Positions 36,330 to 45,324 are shown, numbered from the stretch's first letter. The stretch: 64,000 bases of DNA from Croceivirga sp. (GCA_028284665.1 JANQRG010000037.1:1-64000), one strand, 5' to 3'. Notes: a model not told the origin generated them from the sequence alone. Numbers and translations are program-made.

Positions 36330-36897
36330 AGTACGAAACATTAAAAAGGAGCTGCTGTCAGACAATTGGTATTCGCTTAATAAGGTTACGTTTGAATACC
36401 AGAGAGCGGATGGACAATGGGAGACCCAGGTTAGAGAAGCCTATGATCGTGGGAATGGAGCTGTAATTCTTTTGTATAACAAGGCGAAACAATCGGTGGT
36501 GCTTACCCGGCAGTTTCGAATGCCGACCTATTTGAATGGAAATGCTGATGGGATGATGATCGAAGCTTGTGCCGGGATCCTGGAGAAAGGCAATGCAGAA
36601 GAAACGATACGGATGGAAGTCACCGAAGAGACAGGATACCGTGTAGACCAGGTGGAAAAGGTTTTTGAGTCGTATATGTCACCGGGTTCGGTAACCGAGA
36701 TCCTGCATTTTTTTATTGGGGAGTACGAAGATAGTATGAAAGTAAGTGCAGGTGGTGGAGCCCCGGAAGAAACGGAAAACATTGAGGTATTGGAGTTGTC
36801 CTTTTCTGAAGCCTTACGATGGTTTGCAGCCGGGAAAATTAAAGACGCCAAGACCATAATGTTATTACAATGGGCTCAGGTGAATGGGCTGTTTTAG
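36322..36897 (+). CDS. nudK: NudK-type NUDIX hydrolase
   Basis: A 191-residue NUDIX enzyme of the GDP-mannose/ADP-ribose type. The Nudix helix is visible as [20 protein letters not shown] followed by GY, with the RxE..EE metal-binding core; the upstream [20 protein letters not shown] strand matches NudK and ADP-sugar pyrophosphatases. It hydrolyses nucleoside diphosphate sugars to a nucleoside monophosphate and sugar phosphate. It overlaps the DUF4406 gene and faces the convergent PBP4-type gene with only 2 bases between the stops. Confidence 0.85.
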   Translation: MGKVRNIKKELLSDNWYSLNKVTFEYQRADGQWETQVREAYDRGNGAVILLYNKAKQSVVLTRQFRMPTYLNGNADGMMIEACAGILEKGNAEETIRMEVTEETGYRVDQVEKVFESYMSPGSVTEILHFFIGEYEDSMKVSAGGGAPEETENIEVLELSFSEALRWFAAGKIKDAKTIMLLQWAQVNGLF

Positions 36898-36899
36898 GA

Positions 36900-38222
36900 C
36901 TAGTACCCTGAATGGATGGCCATTAATATGGAATACATCCGTGCCCGTACTTCACGAGATGGACTTCTAAAATGATTGTTCATAAAACTAAAGGCCAAAA
37001 GTTTACCGGAAGCCGTTCGGAGATACCCGCTAAGATTGTACGTATTTCCCATGGAACCGGATTTAGCCAATAGAAAATGATGCCTGAAATCCTCACTTTT
37101 TTCATCCACTGTACCGTCCTGGTTCCAACGCGGCAGTAACGAAAAAAGTCGGGTAGTGTCTGTCTCCTGGTACAATTGGGTCAATACCGCTACCATGGCT
37201 TCGGGGCTGAACAGGTTATATCGGGAAAGCCCTGAACCGTCTACCCATCTGGGCGGTTGCCGTAGTGTGCTGAGGTGGTGTTCGAGAACATGATCCCTGG
37301 CTAAGGCAAAACTTAGGGTGTCGGACACTACGGCCGAAGCCATTAGCATCGTCTGTTCCGCCAAAAAATTATCGCTTTTGGCCAACATCCGTTTTAAAAT
37401 ACTATCTGTTGCCACACCATATCGGATATTCGCCTTGGTTGGTGGATTTTCTTCGGAGAGTCTAATATTTCCATTGATCTTTGGCCCTAACAGTTGCAGT
37501 ACCAAGGAATCGGAGGTTATAAATGGGATTTCTATGGTATCCTCTGATTGCTCCGGAAGATAAAACTGGTTCTTACTCCACGTTCTTGTGGGTTCTCCAT
37601 CGGTTGTTGCAATGGCGGCCGTAAAGAATTTTGGTTGGATCTGCGGGGGGTTACCCGGGAGAACCTCAAGGACATTGCCATAAAGGGGTAATGGGCTGAT
37701 CTCCGCGGAAAAATAAAAGGGATAGTCCTCCCAAGCCCATCCCGGACCATATTTTTCACCTATGTAGTGGTTAGCACTGAGGAAAATGGTGTTGTAGCGG
37801 TTTAAGAAGGTAATTGCACTACTATCTTTAAAATGAGGATGTAGGAAGGCGGGATTTCCGGTCCCCGCTATGTACAAAGAATCCTGCTGCTCACGGTATT
37901 TTAACAACGGAGTGTGTTTGTCCAGCGTTTTTAATGCAGTGTATAAGGTAAAGAGCTTAACGGTGCTGGCCGGCGTGAAATACTTCTGCGCATTAGCACT
38001 GAAAAGCGTATCTCTGGTGGCTAGATCCACCATCAAAAAGCCGGTAAATTGCTCGTTAAATGCAGGTGCGCTTAATTGGGTAACTACCGCTTTTTTAATG
38101 GTGTTGAACCTGGAAGAAGCACAACTAGCAATGAGGAAGAGCAGGAACAAAAAACGCAGCCATTTAAGGCTAAATAATTGTTTTAAAAGGGTTTGCGTCA
38201 AGGAATTTATCAAAATTAACAT
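36900..38222 (-). CDS. D-alanyl-D-alanine carboxypeptidase, PBP4/S13-like lipoprotein
   Basis: About 440 residues with a lipoprotein signal (FLIASC near residue 35). The three penicillin-binding motifs are present: STVK in TPASTVKLFT, SDN in LAKSDNFLAEQ, and KSG in LLAKSGSMGN (a KTG variant). This is the S13 peptidase (DacB) arrangement, trimming peptidoglycan cross-links in the periplasm. ATG at 38222 is preferred; a TTG at 38234 is upstream. Gene name not assigned because paralogs are common. Confidence 0.85.
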   Translation of the reverse strand: MLILINSLTQTLLKQLFSLKWLRFLFLLFLIASCASSRFNTIKKAVVTQLSAPAFNEQFTGFLMVDLATRDTLFSANAQKYFTPASTVKLFTLYTALKTLDKHTPLLKYREQQDSLYIAGTGNPAFLHPHFKDSSAITFLNRYNTIFLSANHYIGEKYGPGWAWEDYPFYFSAEISPLPLYGNVLEVLPGNPPQIQPKFFTAAIATTDGEPTRTWSKNQFYLPEQSEDTIEIPFITSDSLVLQLLGPKINGNIRLSEENPPTKANIRYGVATDSILKRMLAKSDNFLAEQTMLMASAVVSDTLSFALARDHVLEHHLSTLRQPPRWVDGSGLSRYNLFSPEAMVAVLTQLYQETDTTRLFSLLPRWNQDGTVDEKSEDFRHHFLLAKSGSMGNTYNLSGYLRTASGKLLAFSFMNNHFRSPSREVRARMYSILMAIHSGY

Positions 38223-38321
38223 GAAATTATCCAATTTTTAACGGCTACAGATTTTCAAGATATCGCTTTTATCAGTATTTTAGTACAAGACCGATGAACC
38301 TAAAATAATCAAATAGATATT

Positions 38322-38519
38322 ATGGCTAGAGCAATGTTGGAGTACACCAAAACTGTTTTGCAAAAAGTAAGTTTTGATGCAAAGTTGTTCGTTAAAGAAG
38401 TAAAAAAAGCGGTTTCCAGGCTTTTGCCGGAAGAAATAGAAGAGCTACGAATCTGGTTGACCCAATTTACACAGGACAAACCGGAGTTACACCAAAGTTT
38501 ACTGTATCTTAAAGCATAG
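38322..38519 (+). CDS. Small conserved hypothetical helical protein
   Basis: A 65-residue, charged, all-helical cytoplasmic protein (VKEVKKAVSRLLPEEIEELRIWLTQF). It has its own start region 100 bases from the divergent PBP4-type gene and a terminator 4 bases after the stop, so it is very probably expressed as a single small gene. I recognise no domain. Confidence 0.7.
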   Translation: MARAMLEYTKTVLQKVSFDAKLFVKEVKKAVSRLLPEEIEELRIWLTQFTQDKPELHQSLLYLKA

Positions 38520-38522
38520 TTA

Positions 38523-38546
38523 AACCGCCCTAGAGGCGGTTTTTTA
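38523..38546 (+). terminator. Terminator of the small helical protein gene
   Basis: A 7-bp stem (aaccgcc / ggcggtt) with a 5-nt loop and a run of seven T. It overlaps the last codon of the convergent oxyR-type gene. Confidence 0.8.
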
Positions 38547-39482
38547 TTTGGCCAAAGGACTAATAATTTCCACGTCCTGAAAGGCAATAGCCCCTCGAAC
38601 TATCCCTGATATCACCTCACGCAACGCCTCAGTAATTTGAATTTTAAGCTCGCTTTTGTGATAGATGAGGCTTATTTCTCTGGCAGGAGATGGTGGGGTA
38701 AAATGCTTTAAATTCTGTTTTTTTCGCTGATCCAATTCCATCGTATTTAAATAGGGCAGCAGTGTCATCCCCATTCCTTCATCGGAAAGGTTGACGAGGG
38801 TTTCGAAACTACCGCTTTCTATCTGAAAGTGTTCTACCGGAGCTATCCTGGAAGATGTACATAGATTGATCACCCCATCCCGAAAACAATGTCCATCTTG
38901 TAGTAAGAGAATGTCAGCAATATCCAGATCGGTGGTCCCGATTTCCTTTTTATCGGATAACCGGTGGTTGGGAGGAACATAGCCCACAAAAGGTTCGTAA
39001 TATAAAGGACGCTCTTTGATAAAAGCAACTTCCAATGGAGTAGCTGCAATAGCGGCATCCAAATGTCCGTCTTGGAGGTTAGCGATCAGGGTATCCGTTG
39101 GCTGTTCTTTGATGATTAGATTTACTTTAGGGTATTTTTTAATAAAGGTGGGCAGGAACATAGGAAGTAATGTGGGCATCACGGTAGGGATAATACCCAG
39201 GGTATATTCGCCTCCAATAAACCCTTTGTCCTGATCTACAATGTCTTTGATGCGTTCTGCCTCTGCAACGATATTCTTGGCCTGGGCCACCACCTTTTTT
39301 CCAACTTCGGTAATTCCAATAGGTTTTTTACTTCGGTCAAAAATTAATATATCCAGTTCGTCTTCCAGTTTTTGCACCTGCATGCTTAAGGTAGGCTGGG
39401 TTACAAAACTTTTTTCGGCGGCTAAGGTGAAGTTTTGATGCTCTGCCACAGCAAGAACATACTGTAACTGTGTAATCGTCAT
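38544..39482 (-). CDS. oxyR: OxyR-type LysR-family peroxide regulator
   Basis: A 312-residue LysR regulator: N-terminal helix-turn-helix (FTLAAEKSFVTQPTLSMQVQKLE) and a C-terminal effector domain. The OxyR redox pair is present as DGHC-FRDGVINL-C, two cysteines nine residues apart as in the C199/C208 pair of E. coli OxyR. It senses H2O2 and activates defence genes. The divergent neighbour is a Dps gene, a classic OxyR target. Confidence 0.92.
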   Translation of the reverse strand: MTITQLQYVLAVAEHQNFTLAAEKSFVTQPTLSMQVQKLEDELDILIFDRSKKPIGITEVGKKVVAQAKNIVAEAERIKDIVDQDKGFIGGEYTLGIIPTVMPTLLPMFLPTFIKKYPKVNLIIKEQPTDTLIANLQDGHLDAAIAATPLEVAFIKERPLYYEPFVGYVPPNHRLSDKKEIGTTDLDIADILLLQDGHCFRDGVINLCTSSRIAPVEHFQIESGSFETLVNLSDEGMGMTLLPYLNTMELDQRKKQNLKHFTPPSPAREISLIYHKSELKIQITEALREVISGIVRGAIAFQDVEIISPLAK

Positions 39483-39585
39483 TGGTATTATTTACTAAAA
39501 TAAAGATATAAAAAACATTGATAAAAACTATTGTAAAAGCACGTTTACATTTATTAATCTTATACTTTAATTGAAACATGAAGTT

Positions 39586-40065
39586 ATGACCATTAATAGT
39601 ATCGGATTGGACATCCAAAAATCGAAAGAACTGGCAGTTGACTTGAATAAATTATTGGCCAATTTTCAACAATACTATCTGAACTTAAGGGGGATTCATT
39701 GGAATATTAAAGGAAAGCGATTCTTTGATCTCCATGAAAAGTTTGAGGAACTATATGTTGATGCAAATGTTAAGGTAGATGAGATAGCAGAACGGATTTT
39801 AACATTAGGAGGTTTACCGTTCCACACCTTCGCGGATTATATGGAAAACTCAAAAGTACCCGTTGGGAAGAACATTACCCAAGACGAGAATGCTATTCGT
39901 TTGATAGTGGATTCTTTGACACAGTTGTTGTTACTAGAAAGAAGTATCCTGGATGCTTCTGAGGCAGCAAAAGATGAAGGGACGAATGCCATGATGAGTG
40001 ATTTTATCACCGAACAGGAAAAGACCGTTTGGATGATGAAGGCCTGGTTAGCCGAGGAGATATGA
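39586..40065 (+). CDS. dps: Dps-family DNA-protecting ferritin-like protein
   Basis: About 159 residues with the Dps ferroxidase signature: the His/Asp/Glu positions in RGIHWNIKGKRFFDLHEKFEELYVD, plus the C-terminal helices. Dps dodecamers bind DNA and oxidise Fe(II) with H2O2, lowering hydroxyl radical formation. ATG at 39586 is preferred over the TTG at 39571. It is transcribed away from oxyR across about 100 bases, which should hold both promoters and the OxyR site. Confidence 0.93.
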   Translation: MTINSIGLDIQKSKELAVDLNKLLANFQQYYLNLRGIHWNIKGKRFFDLHEKFEELYVDANVKVDEIAERILTLGGLPFHTFADYMENSKVPVGKNITQDENAIRLIVDSLTQLLLLERSILDASEAAKDEGTNAMMSDFITEQEKTVWMMKAWLAEEI

Positions 40066-40080
40066 TCCTTGAAAAAGAAA

Positions 40081-40110
40081 ATCCCCGGGGACTCCCGGGG
40101 ATCGTTTTTT
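40081..40110. terminator. Terminator between dps and the DUF2141 gene
   Basis: A 9-bp GC-rich stem (atccccggg / cccggggat) with a 4-nt loop, then CG and six T on the plus strand. On the minus strand TTTTCTTTTTC follows, so it can serve both convergent genes. Confidence 0.85.
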
Positions 40111-40125
40111 GATTGCGTGTATTCT

Positions 40126-40545
40126 TTAAAACCTGATGTTGAACTGTAGATCATCGTTAGCGACCTCAAACTTAGCGGATTCAAAGGACGGAGGCCCCAT
40201 TGTCATATCGTTTCCGCTTGTTCCATAACTCTCCTTAGGCATGCCATTGGCCTCATAATCCATTCTTTTATTGTCATTTTCGTCGTGCATTGTCATGATG
40301 GCATAGGTACCGGGAACAACGTTTTCAAATACAAAAGTTAGTTCGCCTTCTTTTGCTTGTTCCGAAAGGGTTACGATTCCACCACCTTTCATGAACGTAT
40401 CTTCGGTATGTAAAGCCGTCAAAACCTTTCCCTGATCGTTTACTATGTTTTCAATAGTGACTGTAATTGTTACGGTTTCCGTATCCTGACCGTATGAAAG
40501 GAGGTTGGTTAATAGTGTGACAAGAAGTAAAGCCAATGTTTTCAT
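40126..40545 (-). CDS. DUF2141-domain secreted protein
   Basis: A 139-residue exported protein (signal peptide ending near YGQ) with the DUF2141 pattern: VTITVTIENIVNDQGKVLTALH, VPGTYAIMTMHDENDNKRMD, and a PKESYGTSG segment. The family is a small beta-sandwich of unknown function common in marine bacteria. It ends at the dps terminator and starts 203 bases from the GNAT gene, a gap in which I see nothing clear. Confidence 0.85.
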   Translation of the reverse strand: MKTLALLLVTLLTNLLSYGQDTETVTITVTIENIVNDQGKVLTALHTEDTFMKGGGIVTLSEQAKEGELTFVFENVVPGTYAIMTMHDENDNKRMDYEANGMPKESYGTSGNDMTMGPPSFESAKFEVANDDLQFNIRF

Positions 40546-40747
40546 CTGATTTTTGATTTATTGTTAATGATGGAGCAAAAGTGGTAATCAGCCGCTAAGA
40601 AAGAAATTTTGTGTACCTCAATTGTAGATTATTGCTACCGAATTGTTATCCGTAATGCCTTAAGGGTTCCTGGATACTTGGAATTCGAGTTGTTTTCCAA
40701 AATAAGGACTAACCTTACTAAGGAGGTGACACCAACAACGGAAGCGC

Positions 40748-41224
40748 CTAAGAAGCCCCTAATGCTAACACCATTTGAATATTGCATCGTTCATAAGGAG
40801 CAACAATCCCTTCTACTTCTACAAACCCCAGCTTTCGATACAAAGCAATAGCTGGTTTAAGCAATGTATTGCTTTCAATGTAGATGTTTTTTGCTTCAAA
40901 GGTTTTTGCTTTTTCAATAATGGTCTGTCCTAAAGCATATCCAACTCCTTTGCCCCTTGCTCTTGGTGAAACCCCCATTTTAGCCAATTCGTAATCAAAC
41001 GGGCCGTTTTCCATTTTCAGCAAAGCGCATACGCCAACAGGTGCTTCATTCCATAGGGCAACTGCGATATAACCTCCTTTGTCCAGTACATTTTCCCGGG
41101 GGTGATCCAGCACCTGGTAGTCAGCCGCAACCATTTTGAAATACTTCCTGATCCAATACGCATTCAGCGATTTGAAAGCCTGGTGATAATGATCCTCGTA
41201 GTCTACAATTTGTATTTCCTGCAT
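40748..41224 (-). CDS. GNAT-family N-acetyltransferase
   Basis: A 158-residue acetyl-CoA-dependent transferase. The acetyl-CoA-binding motif is SPRARGKGVGYALG, followed by NIYIESNTLLKPAIALYRKLGF. Substrate unknown. Its start overlaps the stop of the upstream membrane protein gene by one base (TAATG), indicating coupling. Confidence 0.9.
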   Translation of the reverse strand: MQEIQIVDYEDHYHQAFKSLNAYWIRKYFKMVAADYQVLDHPRENVLDKGGYIAVALWNEAPVGVCALLKMENGPFDYELAKMGVSPRARGKGVGYALGQTIIEKAKTFEAKNIYIESNTLLKPAIALYRKLGFVEVEGIVAPYERCNIQMVLALGAS

Positions 41225-41604
41225 TATCGATGTTGCAAATCGGCGTGTTTTTGTTTACTTACGATTTCCACAAGCCAATATACGAACTGCCCGATGCCTC
41301 CCACTAAAATGAACAACAAGATCCAGACGATAAGAAGATTATCTCCTTTTAGATTAGGATTTTGTACGGCGTGAACAATATAAAAGATAAGACTGGCAAA
41401 CGCGATCACCATAACCAGTAAGATCGTCAAAAAGAAAAACCCTAATCCACCAAAAAACTCTGCGGGAGGAGTGTCATTTTGCTCTAATTCCGGTAGATTG
41501 GAAAAGATGGAAAACATGAAAACAACGTAGCCAATAAGGATAAGTACAAACGAAGCAATAGGGGCGATGGCAAAAAATGCCTGCCAAAACTTATTATGTA
41601 ACAT
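41224..41604 (-). CDS. Small membrane protein, PLDc_N-like C-terminal segment
   Basis: A 126-residue protein with three predicted membrane helices (19-37, 55-82, 93-113). The last helix pair (LLIVWILLFILVGGIGQFVYWLV) resembles PLDc_N-type short membrane modules. Function unknown. Co-transcribed with the downstream GNAT gene by one-base overlap. Confidence 0.75.
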   Translation of the reverse strand: MLHNKFWQAFFAIAPIASFVLILIGYVVFMFSIFSNLPELEQNDTPPAEFFGGLGFFFLTILLVMVIAFASLIFYIVHAVQNPNLKGDNLLIVWILLFILVGGIGQFVYWLVEIVSKQKHADLQHR

Positions 41605-41660
41605 AATTGGTAGTTTGGAATAAAGTTAAGTGCTTTTCAGAAAGTATGTACTGATCCGTG

Positions 41661-42083
41661 TCATTGCTGCATTTTTAGGTAGTAATCAGCAGAATGCTTA
41701 CCCGACCCATATATCAAAAAGAAGATACATACCACTAAGGTAATGGAGGAAAGCACCAAATTAATACCACTCATTTCACCAATGAAATTGGTCAATACGG
41801 CACCGATCAAGATCGGCAGCTGCGCTGCTGCCGCCCAACGCGTAAGCAATCCGATTACGATCAGAAAACCCCCAACAAAGTGCGCTGGGACCAGGTAATG
41901 TAAAAACAGCATGCTTCCCGGAACTTCTTTCAAAGGTTTGGAAAGTGCCGCCAATTGCTCCGGATTGGACATAAAATCGATCCCTTTGTAAAAAAGGAAT
42001 ACCCCAAGGGCAACTCTAATGATATCCAGAGGATAGTACGTATGGGCATTGGCCCATTTATTTAAACTTTTTATGGATGCCAT
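41661..42083 (-). CDS. DoxX-family membrane protein
   Basis: A 140-residue four-helix membrane protein with DoxX features: RVALGVFLFYKGIDFMSN near the start, LVPAHFVGGFLIVIGLLTRWAAAAQ, and FIGEMSGINLVLSSITL. DoxX-like proteins take part in thiol/redox or quinol-linked processes in some species; the role here is unassigned. It is 56 bases upstream of the small membrane protein gene. Confidence 0.85.
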   Translation of the reverse strand: MASIKSLNKWANAHTYYPLDIIRVALGVFLFYKGIDFMSNPEQLAALSKPLKEVPGSMLFLHYLVPAHFVGGFLIVIGLLTRWAAAAQLPILIGAVLTNFIGEMSGINLVLSSITLVVCIFFLIYGSGKHSADYYLKMQQ

Positions 42084-42170
42084 GATGTAATATTTATTGG
42101 TTGATCTATAAGTTACTCATTTTAAATGAGATATAAAAGAGTATCATTAAAACGGTGTGGCAAAAGGGTG

Positions 42171-42791
42171 CTACTCTTGGGCCTTTGAGATCTTTGAGAT
42201 TTGCGTTGCAATGGCTTGGGATGCTGCATCTTCCCGTTGTTTGAGTTCCGTAAGAATTTTAGGGTGGTCTTCCATTCGGGTCTGGGAAAGCTTATAGGCG
42301 GCCTGGATGGAACTGATTTCAATCTGGAACCCAACCACACCTTTGACCTGGCGTAAGGTTTTAGGAGACATTCTTTGCAGGGAGGTCGGATTTTTGGACT
42401 GTTTTTCATATTTGTCTACAAGCCGATGCAGGGCTTCCATGGTAGCCGCTTCGGTGAGTGTAGATAGTGTACCATAGACATGCACGGCAATATAATTCCA
42501 GGTGGGTACTTCTTCTTCTTTGTACCAGGAGGAGGAAATATAAGCATGGGGGCCATTAAAAATACAAAGTACAGTTGCCTGATCCCGAAAGGATTTCCAT
42601 TGCGGATTGGCTTTAGCAATGTGCCCGACCAAGACGTCTTTTCCATCCGCATTCGTTTCCAACTCCAGCGGAATATGCGTGGCCCACGGAATTCCATCCA
42701 ACTGGTTTACAAGGATACCAAAACTATTTTGCCGGATAAATTCCTTAACCTCTTCCAGGTTTTCGTTTTTGTAATGATGGGGAATGTACAT
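42171..42791 (-). CDS. PaiB-type FMN-binding protein
   Basis: A 206-residue protein with the PaiB pattern: MYIPHHYKNENLEEVKEFI at the N-terminus, HIAKANPQWKSF, a split-barrel FMN-binding core (VLCIFNGPHAYISSSWY) and VPTWNYIAVHVYGTL. The family name 'negative transcriptional regulator' is historical; the fold is a flavin reductase-like split barrel. It is probably cytoplasmic. Confidence 0.9.
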   Translation of the reverse strand: MYIPHHYKNENLEEVKEFIRQNSFGILVNQLDGIPWATHIPLELETNADGKDVLVGHIAKANPQWKSFRDQATVLCIFNGPHAYISSSWYKEEEVPTWNYIAVHVYGTLSTLTEAATMEALHRLVDKYEKQSKNPTSLQRMSPKTLRQVKGVVGFQIEISSIQAAYKLSQTRMEDHPKILTELKQREDAASQAIATQISKISKAQE

Positions 42792-42919
42792 GCAGTTAAA
42801 ATTACCACCTCTAGTTGAATAATTTTTAACGATTTCTAAAATAGCATCACTCTTTTTCCAATTTCCAAAGATTCTCCCCTATTACATTGCCAGCAAGGGC
42901 TTCATCAAAACAAACAGCA

Positions 42920-43711
42920 CTACGCGCCTTTGCCGAACATGAATAAAAAACCTTCAAAAGGTTCGTCATGATCATTATAGAATTCATGGGAAACACCGGC
43001 AGGGATTAAAATGGCTTCTCCGGCCGACAGACGAGATGTTGTACCATTAATGATCATAGTACCCTGCCCTTTTATGGCAATAAATAGCGAGGGGAAGGGG
43101 TTACGCTTAGAGCGTTCGTCCTTGTTGGCATGTTGTCCCTTTTTTAAGGCAAAGTATGCGGATCGAAAGCCTTCCTGGTAATAGAAAACCGATGCTTGGG
43201 CGCCATGGGTAAACCGGGTGTAATCCAATCCAAAAGGAATTCGCTCCGGAAAGCCTCTTGTCCAAAAATGAAAATATACTGAAAACAAGTCATTTACAAA
43301 GTTTTCATTAGGTTGGAACCCCTTCATGGTTTCGACGTCAAAGGGTGCTACATCTGTGGAGAATTCTTTAGCCGATGCCGTGAGTGCATTAATCTCCCCA
43401 TTGTGGATCCTTTTTAGGGTTCCCAGGTCGGTTTTGAAGTAGTAGGTAGGTAAACCTGGTTTTCCCTTGATAAGTGTTACCGATGCCGTAGTGTTCTCAG
43501 TTCTTGCTTTTGCTTTTATATGCCAGAATGTAGTGTCTACTTGTATGCCAAAAATCACATCCTTGGTAAGCGCAACGTCTTTTTGATAATCGTCGGCATA
43601 CTGGGTCAGAATATACTGTGCCGTCTTGTCTTGCGAAGAAAGTACAACAGCTTTGGACACAAGTGCCAAAAGAATAATGCCTTGTTTAAAGTGCAGCTTG
43701 CCTATTTTCAT
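42920..43711 (-). CDS. Secreted cupin protein with possible SCP2-like N-terminal domain
   Basis: About 263 residues from the preferred ATG at 43711 with a signal peptide (IILLALVSKAVVLSSQ). The C-terminal 85 residues form a cupin barrel (SLFIAIKGQGTMIINGTTSRL, GEAILIPAGVSHEFYN). The middle (40-135) has a sheet-helix pattern with VTLIKGKPGLPTYYFK and FSTDVAPFD, which I read as possibly SCP2/sterol-carrier-like; weak. A Fe/Mn-site His pair for a cupin dioxygenase is only partly visible. Could be a ligand-binding or detox protein. Confidence 0.6.
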   Translation of the reverse strand: MKIGKLHFKQGIILLALVSKAVVLSSQDKTAQYILTQYADDYQKDVALTKDVIFGIQVDTTFWHIKAKARTENTTASVTLIKGKPGLPTYYFKTDLGTLKRIHNGEINALTASAKEFSTDVAPFDVETMKGFQPNENFVNDLFSVYFHFWTRGFPERIPFGLDYTRFTHGAQASVFYYQEGFRSAYFALKKGQHANKDERSKRNPFPSLFIAIKGQGTMIINGTTSRLSAGEAILIPAGVSHEFYNDHDEPFEGFLFMFGKGA

Positions 43712-43816
43712 AATGTCTACTTTTTTAGTTTGATAAGTAGACGGCATGATCATCACTGCTGTTACCGGAAAAAGGCGTTTAGGGATAAAGGGTTTTGTTT
43801 TAGGGACGAGTATGGT

Positions 43817-44662
43817 CTAAAGGGTGTATTGCGCTAACTGATGCATCACTTTTTCGCGATATGACTTCGAAACCTCAAATGTTCCGGGAACATCGGATAA
43901 TCTTACTTTGAGCTTTCCTGAATCGTTTTTGAAAGTTTCCAAATGCATCAGATTGACCATGAATGAGCGATTAATTCTAATAATAGCATTGGGCCCTAAT
44001 TTTTTTTCCAGTCCGGTCAAGGTGGCCCGTATCAAATGCTTCCTGGGCATATCATCTTCCAGATAGTTTAGACTGGCGTAGTTGTCCTCCGATTGAATAT
44101 ATTGTATGTTTTTTAAGGGCAGGGCAATGTGGTCATTCTTATACGCGCCAGACAATAGTATGATGTCATCTCCTTTTAGACTATTTCCGGATACGGCGAG
44201 GACATTTGTATAGTCGTCAACCGCTTTGTTATACCTAAAACAAAAATGGGTCCCAACAAACGGGATAACCAATATAGAACCAACTTCAAGAATATGTTTG
44301 ATATAACTGGCCAGGTGAAAGTCGTGAAAATTCCCAATGATATTGTAAAACATAAAGGTGGCACTTGCTGTGACCACAAGTACCATCAATGTCCAAACCA
44401 GATAGTTTTTTGGCTGTTTTTTTGAGAATAGCCAGCAATATATGACGAACTCCATTAGGAGTATAGTTACTGCTGCTATACTTGAAAAAACAAAAAGGAC
44501 GGATGCCAAGAGCATAGTGATCTTCTCATCAGGTCTGTAATTGTTGACCCCGAAAGGCTGGAAAAAAAGCAAGAAAACGAATGTGAACACCCCTGCCGCT
44601 ACGGATAGCGTAATCTTGAATATATGGGTTTCTGTGTATATATTGGTGGAGTCATTCTTCAT
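43817..44662 (-). CDS. Membrane-bound LytTR-family regulator
   Basis: A 281-residue protein: four membrane helices in the first 145 residues (ITLSVAAGVFTFVFLLFFQ, VLFVFSSIAAVTILL and two more) and a C-terminal LytTR DNA-binding domain from about 175 (IQSEDNYASL, FFRVNRSF-like RINRSFMVNL). It lacks a receiver domain, so it does not act as an ordinary response regulator. It may sense a membrane signal directly. The 41-residue small protein gene lies 126 bases upstream on the same strand. Confidence 0.85.
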   Translation of the reverse strand: MKNDSTNIYTETHIFKITLSVAAGVFTFVFLLFFQPFGVNNYRPDEKITMLLASVLFVFSSIAAVTILLMEFVIYCWLFSKKQPKNYLVWTLMVLVVTASATFMFYNIIGNFHDFHLASYIKHILEVGSILVIPFVGTHFCFRYNKAVDDYTNVLAVSGNSLKGDDIILLSGAYKNDHIALPLKNIQYIQSEDNYASLNYLEDDMPRKHLIRATLTGLEKKLGPNAIIRINRSFMVNLMHLETFKNDSGKLKVRLSDVPGTFEVSKSYREKVMHQLAQYTL

Positions 44663-44787
44663 TTCACAGCCGGTTAAAGTAGAATTAAAGCAGCCATAAC
44701 GACCAAAACGATCTTACCTATAGTGATACAGGTCGTTGTTGAATGTATTTTTCAGGCCATAGCTTTTGTCCGATCTCAAAGGAAAAT

Positions 44788-44913
44788 TTAATCATCGGTA
44801 TCGGTTTCGTGCCTTTCTTCTTTTTTCAGTGTATGGTATCTGAAATAAAGCCTAACGCCTAACCTGGCAAAAAGAATAATGGCAATAAGCGTTATTATAT
44901 TTATAGTACTCAT
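44788..44913 (-). CDS. 41-residue single-pass membrane protein
   Basis: This short frame encodes one N-terminal hydrophobic helix (NIITLIAIILFARLG) and a charged C-terminal tail rich in K, E, D. The start ATG directly follows the TAG stop of the VOC gene with no gap, so it is translationally coupled. Composition and layout are typical of real small membrane proteins; the family is unknown. Confidence 0.6.
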   Translation of the reverse strand: MSTINIITLIAIILFARLGVRLYFRYHTLKKEERHETDTDD

Positions 44914-45324
44914 CTAGGAAAAAGGAGAATAGGTGCCAAAGTTCCAAATATAACCTTCCGGGTCCTTACAGCTATAACCGCGTCCTCCATAGTCCTCATC
45001 TTTTATGGGCATCACAATGTTTGCCCCATTGGCAACTGCATTTTCATAATGATCGTTGATCTCTTCGATGATAAAGTATGGGCTTTGTGTATTAAAACCG
45101 CCTACTTCTTCCGGGGTTCTTGTCATTTTACCAAAATCTGAGGTAGTATCGGCTGTGCCCAGCATAATAAACGCCTTACCCAAGGATAGTTCTGCATGCA
45201 TCACCTGCCCCGTCTCCGTACGATAGACATTTTCCGCTTTAAATCCCAAGGCCACAGTTAGGAAGTTAATAGCGCCTTCTGCATCTTTATACGCCAGGGT
45301 AGGTATTGCTCCGTAGTTACTCAT
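44914..45324 (-). CDS. VOC-family (glyoxalase-like) protein, PhnB type
   Basis: About 136 residues starting MSNYGAIPTLAYKDAEGAI, with VOC beta-alpha-beta-beta-beta repeats (GFKAENVYRTETGQVMHAEL and ANGANIVMPIKDEDYGGRGYSCKDPEGYIWNF). The GYSCKDPEGYIW end is typical of PhnB-like VOC proteins. Metal-dependent lyase or binding function; substrate unknown. The ATG at 45324 is preferred to the upstream frame start at 45366. It is followed directly by the 41-residue membrane protein gene. Confidence 0.88.
   Translation of the reverse strand: MSNYGAIPTLAYKDAEGAINFLTVALGFKAENVYRTETGQVMHAELSLGKAFIMLGTADTTSDFGKMTRTPEEVGGFNTQSPYFIIEEINDHYENAVANGANIVMPIKDEDYGGRGYSCKDPEGYIWNFGTYSPFS

Noticed and set aside
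40609..40851. 80-codon plus-strand frame upstream of the GNAT gene end
   Set aside because: It runs antisense into the GNAT gene and has no recognisable sequence.
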